Below are positions 59,393 to 64,000 of a DNA stretch of 64,000 bases, piece by piece. A model generated the notes under the pieces. It was not told where the DNA came from and ran no database searches. It saw nothing but the letters and a program-made list of their open reading frames with translations. The DNA lies in NCBI RefSeq assembly GCF_027532945.1, contig NZ_JAPZTZ010000003.1, positions 267,208 through 331,207 on the forward strand, in the 5' to 3' direction. The translations under genes and the position numbers were made by a program. The stretch's first letter is position 1; each line of letters starts with the position of its first letter. The DNA comes from Phreatobacter sp. GTDB taxonomy: Bacteria > Pseudomonadota > Alphaproteobacteria > Rhizobiales > Phreatobacteraceae.

Positions 59393-59422
59393 AAGCGCCG
59401 GTCCCTCGCGGGGCCGGCGCTT
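59393..59422. terminator. Bidirectional terminator between TRAP gene and katG
   Basis: AAGCGCCGG (59393-59401) pairs with CCGGCGCTT (59414-59422), with further CCC/GGG pairing in the loop. Read on the minus strand it is followed by TTTTGTTTG, a good terminator for katG (stop at 59471). On the plus strand the T-tail is weak but the position after the TRAP gene is suitable. Confidence 0.8.
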
Positions 59423-59470
59423 CGCATGTCAAGACGCGGCGGGGGGCGCGCCCCCGCCCGCGCTGCGGCC

Positions 59471-61660
<2,190 letters not shown>

Positions 61661-61724
61661 TTACCCCCGGAAGGGGCGCGAGAGCGCTTCTTCTAGAGGA
61701 GAGTTGCGATTAGAATAAGTCGAA

Positions 61725-61744
61725 TTATCTGATCGTGACGATAA
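61725..61744. promoter_or_regulatory. Candidate OxyR-binding region between katG and oxyR
   Basis: An inverted repeat TTATC-N10-GATAA (61725-61744) and a further ATAA-N6-TTAT pair just upstream lie in the 114-bp gap between katG and oxyR. OxyR binds extended AT-rich dyads spread over four turns, so an element here is expected; the exact contact bases are not certain. Confidence 0.5.
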
Positions 61745-61753
61745 GATGACCTG

Positions 61754-62671
61754 ATGACGAATCTGACACTGAAACAGCTGCGTTATTTCGAGGCGCTCGC
61801 CCGCGAGGGGCATTTCGGCCGTGCGGCGGAGGCCTGCGCCATTTCCCAGCCGGCGCTGTCGATGCAGGTGCGCGAGCTCGAGGAGACGCTCGGGGTGCCG
61901 CTGGTGGAGCGCTCGGCGCGGCAGGTGCGGCTGACGGCGCTGGGGGAGGACCTGGCGCAGCGCGCGCGTCTCATCCTGCGTTCGGTGGACGAACTCGCCG
62001 ATCTCGCCCGCGCCTCGCGGGGCGGTCTCGTCGGGCGCTTCCGGCTCGGCGTGATCCCCACCGTCGCGCCCTATCTCCTGCCCGCCATCGTCGGCGAACT
62101 CGATCGCCGCCATACGGGCCTCGACCTGAGGGTGCGGGAGACCCAGACGCCGCGGCTCATCGCCGACCTGGCGGAGGGACGGCTCGATGCCGCCATCGTC
62201 GCCCTCACCGTCTCCGAGCCGGCGCTCACCGAGGTGGCGCTGTTCAGGGAGGACTTCGTGCTGGTGCGGCCGGCAGCGGAAGTGGACCTGCCCGTCCCAA
62301 ACGGCGAGGCGCTCGGCACGATGCGGCTGCTGCTGCTGGAGGAAGGCCATTGCTTCCGCGACCAGGCCCTCGCCTTCTGCGCCATGACGGCCAGGCCAAG
62401 GGAGATCCTCGACGGCTCGTCGCTCTCCACCCTCGTCCATATGGTGAGCGCCGGCTTCGGCGTGACGCTGATCCCGGACATGGCCGTGCCGGTGGAAACC
62501 CGCTCGGCGGCGGTGGCCGTGGCCCGGTTCGAGGAGCCGAGGCCCTCCCGCACGATTGGCATGGTCTGGCGGTCGAGCAGCCCGCTGGACCGACAGCTCC
62601 AGGGCATCGCCGAGACGGTGAGGTCCGCGGCGCTGCGCCTCACCGAGACGCGACCGCCAGGCCCGCGCTGA
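61754..62671 (+). CDS. oxyR: Hydrogen-peroxide-sensing LysR regulator OxyR
   Basis: A 305-residue LysR protein. The HTH reads LKQLRYFEALAREGHFGRAAEACAISQPALSMQVRELE. The redox pair is in LLLEEGHCFRDQALAFC: Cys200 and Cys209, matching Cys199 and Cys208 of E. coli OxyR, whose disulfide turns on transcription. LIPDMAV and SGSSLSTLVHMVSAGFG-like wording in the ligand domain also fits. It is divergent from katG, the classical target. Confidence 0.94.
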   Translation: MTNLTLKQLRYFEALAREGHFGRAAEACAISQPALSMQVRELEETLGVPLVERSARQVRLTALGEDLAQRARLILRSVDELADLARASRGGLVGRFRLGVIPTVAPYLLPAIVGELDRRHTGLDLRVRETQTPRLIADLAEGRLDAAIVALTVSEPALTEVALFREDFVLVRPAAEVDLPVPNGEALGTMRLLLLEEGHCFRDQALAFCAMTARPREILDGSSLSTLVHMVSAGFGVTLIPDMAVPVETRSAAVAVARFEEPRPSRTIGMVWRSSSPLDRQLQGIAETVRSAALRLTETRPPGPR

Positions 62672-62674
62672 GGC

Positions 62675-63472
62675 TCAGCCGTTCCGCTGGTCGCGGCGCA
62701 GCGTCGGCAGGCCAATGCCCGTGGCGTCGAAGCCGCCATCGACGGCGAGCGTCTGGCCGGTGATGTAGCTCGCGCCGGGCGAGCACAGATAGACAATGGC
62801 GTCGGCGAGCTCTTCCGGCAGCCCGTAGCGGTTGAGCGGGATGGCGTCGTGGTAATCGGCACGGATCTCCGGCGAATGCACCTTCTTGGCCATGGCGGTA
62901 TCGACCGGGCCTGGCGCGACGGCATTGACGCGGATGCCATAGCTCGCAAGCTCCACCGCCATCTGCTTGGTGAGATGGCCGAGCGCCGCCTTCGACGTGC
63001 CATAGGCGACACGCAGCGTGGAGGCGCGCAGCGACGAGATCGAGGTGATGTTGACGATGGCCCCGCCGGTCTCGCGCATCAGCGGCACGGCTGCCTTGGT
63101 CATCATGAAGGGGCCGGTGACATTGACGGCCATGACCTCGTTCCAGGCCTCGAGCGGCGTCTCCATCAGCGGGCCAAAATGGGCAATCCCGGCATTGTTG
63201 ACGAGCGCGTCGAGCCGACCGAAGCGGGTCCTGACCTCATCCAGGGCTGCCGCGACATCGGAGGGCTGCGAGACATCCTTGTGAAGCGCGAGCACGCGGT
63301 CGGGTGCCCGGAACGCCTCGGCCGCGGCAACCAGCACGTCCTTCTTCCAGTCCAGCATGACGACGGACCAGCCCTCGGCGAGGAAGCGGGCGGCGGCGGC
63401 GTGACCGATCCCCTGGGCGGCACCGGTGACGAGCGCGACACGGGAGGATGCGGGGGACGTGGGGGAGGTCAT
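62675..63472 (-). CDS. SDR-family oxidoreductase
   Basis: A 265-residue classical short-chain dehydrogenase. ATG 63472 gives MTSPTSPASSRVALVTGAAQGIGHAAAA with the TGxxxGIG cofactor motif. LDALVNNAGIAHFG, IVNITSISS and the catalytic YGTSKAALGH (YxxxK) are present, followed by IRVNAVAPGPVDTAM. The C-terminus ITGQTLAVDGGF is typical. It is convergent with oxyR with 3 bp between stops. The Asp after beta-2 (VVMLDWKKD) suggests NAD preference. The substrate is unknown. Region 63473-63715 shows no gene. Confidence 0.92.
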   Translation of the reverse strand: MTSPTSPASSRVALVTGAAQGIGHAAAARFLAEGWSVVMLDWKKDVLVAAAEAFRAPDRVLALHKDVSQPSDVAAALDEVRTRFGRLDALVNNAGIAHFGPLMETPLEAWNEVMAVNVTGPFMMTKAAVPLMRETGGAIVNITSISSLRASTLRVAYGTSKAALGHLTKQMAVELASYGIRVNAVAPGPVDTAMAKKVHSPEIRADYHDAIPLNRYGLPEELADAIVYLCSPGASYITGQTLAVDGGFDATGIGLPTLRRDQRNG

Positions 63473-63715
63473 GGGCAAAGTCCGGGATGGCGGGACGGAT
63501 GGCCCGATGTGACCACGCTGCGAGGTCATCGGCCATGCGGCCATCCGGATGAGCGTGAGCGAGGCCCCCTACCCGGTCCGCACCGGCCGGACGCTGTGGA
63601 CAAGTCACCGCCATGGATGCGACAAGAGCACGTGGCTCCTGGATTCGTGGAGCCCCCGCAGGGCATGACCGTGGAGGCGTGAGGAACGCCGCCGCGAAAT
63701 TTTTGCGGCACCCTG

Positions 63716-63745
63716 TTGACACCCGAAAGCGGGTTCTCCTATAAG
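63716..63745 (+). promoter_or_regulatory. Strong rRNA-operon promoter
   Basis: TTGACA (63716-63721) and TATAAG (63740-63745) are separated by 18 bp; a GC-rich discriminator follows. This is a near-consensus sigma-70 promoter, by far the best in the window, and it leads straight into rRNA leader sequence. Confidence 0.88.
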
Positions 63746-64000
63746 CCGCCTCCTCGACGCGGCGCCGCCGACCACCGGCCGGCCCCAAGTCACCTGAAAT
63801 CCTCGGTCAGCACCTCGTGCATGACGCTTTCGACCCCGGTCGAAAGAGGACCTTCAGTTGCCCTTTTGGGTGGGAGCCCTGTGTGGTTCCGGTTCTTTGA
63901 CAATTGAATATGGGAAAGAGAAACGTAGGCGGCGGAGTTCTTGCGGACCGGTCTTCGGACTGGTCGATGACGAGACTTCGGCAGTGCTACGTTTCAGATG
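63746..64000 (+). other. rRNA operon leader (upstream of 16S rRNA, gene beyond window)
   Basis: The leader contains a stable hairpin CTTTCGAC-CCCG-GTCGAAAG (63827-63846) and a boxA-like antitermination sequence GGTTCTTTGACA (63891-63902), followed by AATTGAATATGGGAAAGAGA and ACGTAGGCGGCGG, a leader sequence typical of rhizobial-order rrn operons. The mature 16S start (usually near AGAGTTTGATC) is not reached before position 64000. No protein gene is supported here. Confidence 0.85.

Noticed and set aside
63686..63710. GCCGC...GCGGC hairpin near the rRNA promoter
   Set aside because: The T-run is inside the loop, not after the stem, so it is not a terminator on either strand.

Overview
The window reads as a chromosomal segment of a high-GC alphaproteobacterium, most likely a member of the Hyphomicrobiales (Rhizobiales). 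The grounds are a dense G/C-ending codon pattern, a SAM-II type riboswitch (a class found mainly in alphaproteobacteria), an rRNA-operon leader of the kind seen in this order, several orphan Bug/TctC-type binding proteins, and a CCCGGGCA-type palindromic repeat. No insertion sequence, prophage, CRISPR array or tRNA gene was found. The genus cannot be fixed from this sequence.

Layout. 1-3.5 kb: end of a LysR regulator, a Bug-family binding protein with an ornithine cyclodeaminase-like gene, and a divergent Lrp/AsnC regulator. 3.6-7.0 kb: a methionine importer operon (metN-metI-metQ) behind a putative promoter, a SAM-II riboswitch and two small ORFs. 7.0-11.7 kb: a polar amino-acid ABC importer operon that ends in a class IV aminotransferase and a GntR/FCD regulator. 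11.8-13.8 kb: a photolyase-like protein with inverted domain order and a LysE exporter. 13.8-17.8 kb: pxpA with a Bug protein, an ABC-F ATPase and a lone cyclic-nucleotide-binding-domain protein. 17.8-24.6 kb: an XRE-cupin regulator divergent from a peptide/amine ABC importer, a FAD oxidoreductase and a hydroxyacid dehydrogenase. 24.6-28.3 kb: two paralogous outer-membrane barrels and an OprB porin; one barrel gene and the porin share a 17-bp upstream motif. 28.5-36.1 kb: a GT39-like glycosyltransferase and a complete HME-type RND efflux system (adaptor, pump, TolC).

36.3-41.5 kb: a sulfite-oxidase-like molybdoenzyme, a DUF1636 protein behind a cobalamin riboswitch, and a single-chain acyl-CoA carboxylase (BC-BCCP-CT). 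41.7-44.4 kb: a small membrane protein, an OpgC-like membrane protein and a Bug protein, translationally coupled. 44.4-49.4 kb: a LysR regulator divergent from dabB-dabA, the DAB inorganic-carbon accumulation system. 49.4-57.2 kb: two convergent operons (a small membrane protein, an enolase-superfamily enzyme, a Gfo/Idh/MocA dehydrogenase, a DUF993 protein and a sugar isomerase; opposite a Bug protein, a second isomerase and a TetR regulator). Both carry the same operator-like sequence upstream, so they are probably one uncharacterised sugar or sugar-acid catabolic regulon. 57.2-63.5 kb: small secreted and membrane proteins, an orphan TRAP binding protein, katG divergent from oxyR, and an SDR. 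63.7-64.0 kb: promoter and leader of an rRNA operon whose 16S gene lies beyond the window.

Overall this is a nutrient-scavenging and catabolic region: many importers or importer binding proteins, each beside its own regulator and one or a few catabolic enzymes, with efflux, oxidative-stress and bicarbonate-uptake modules between them.
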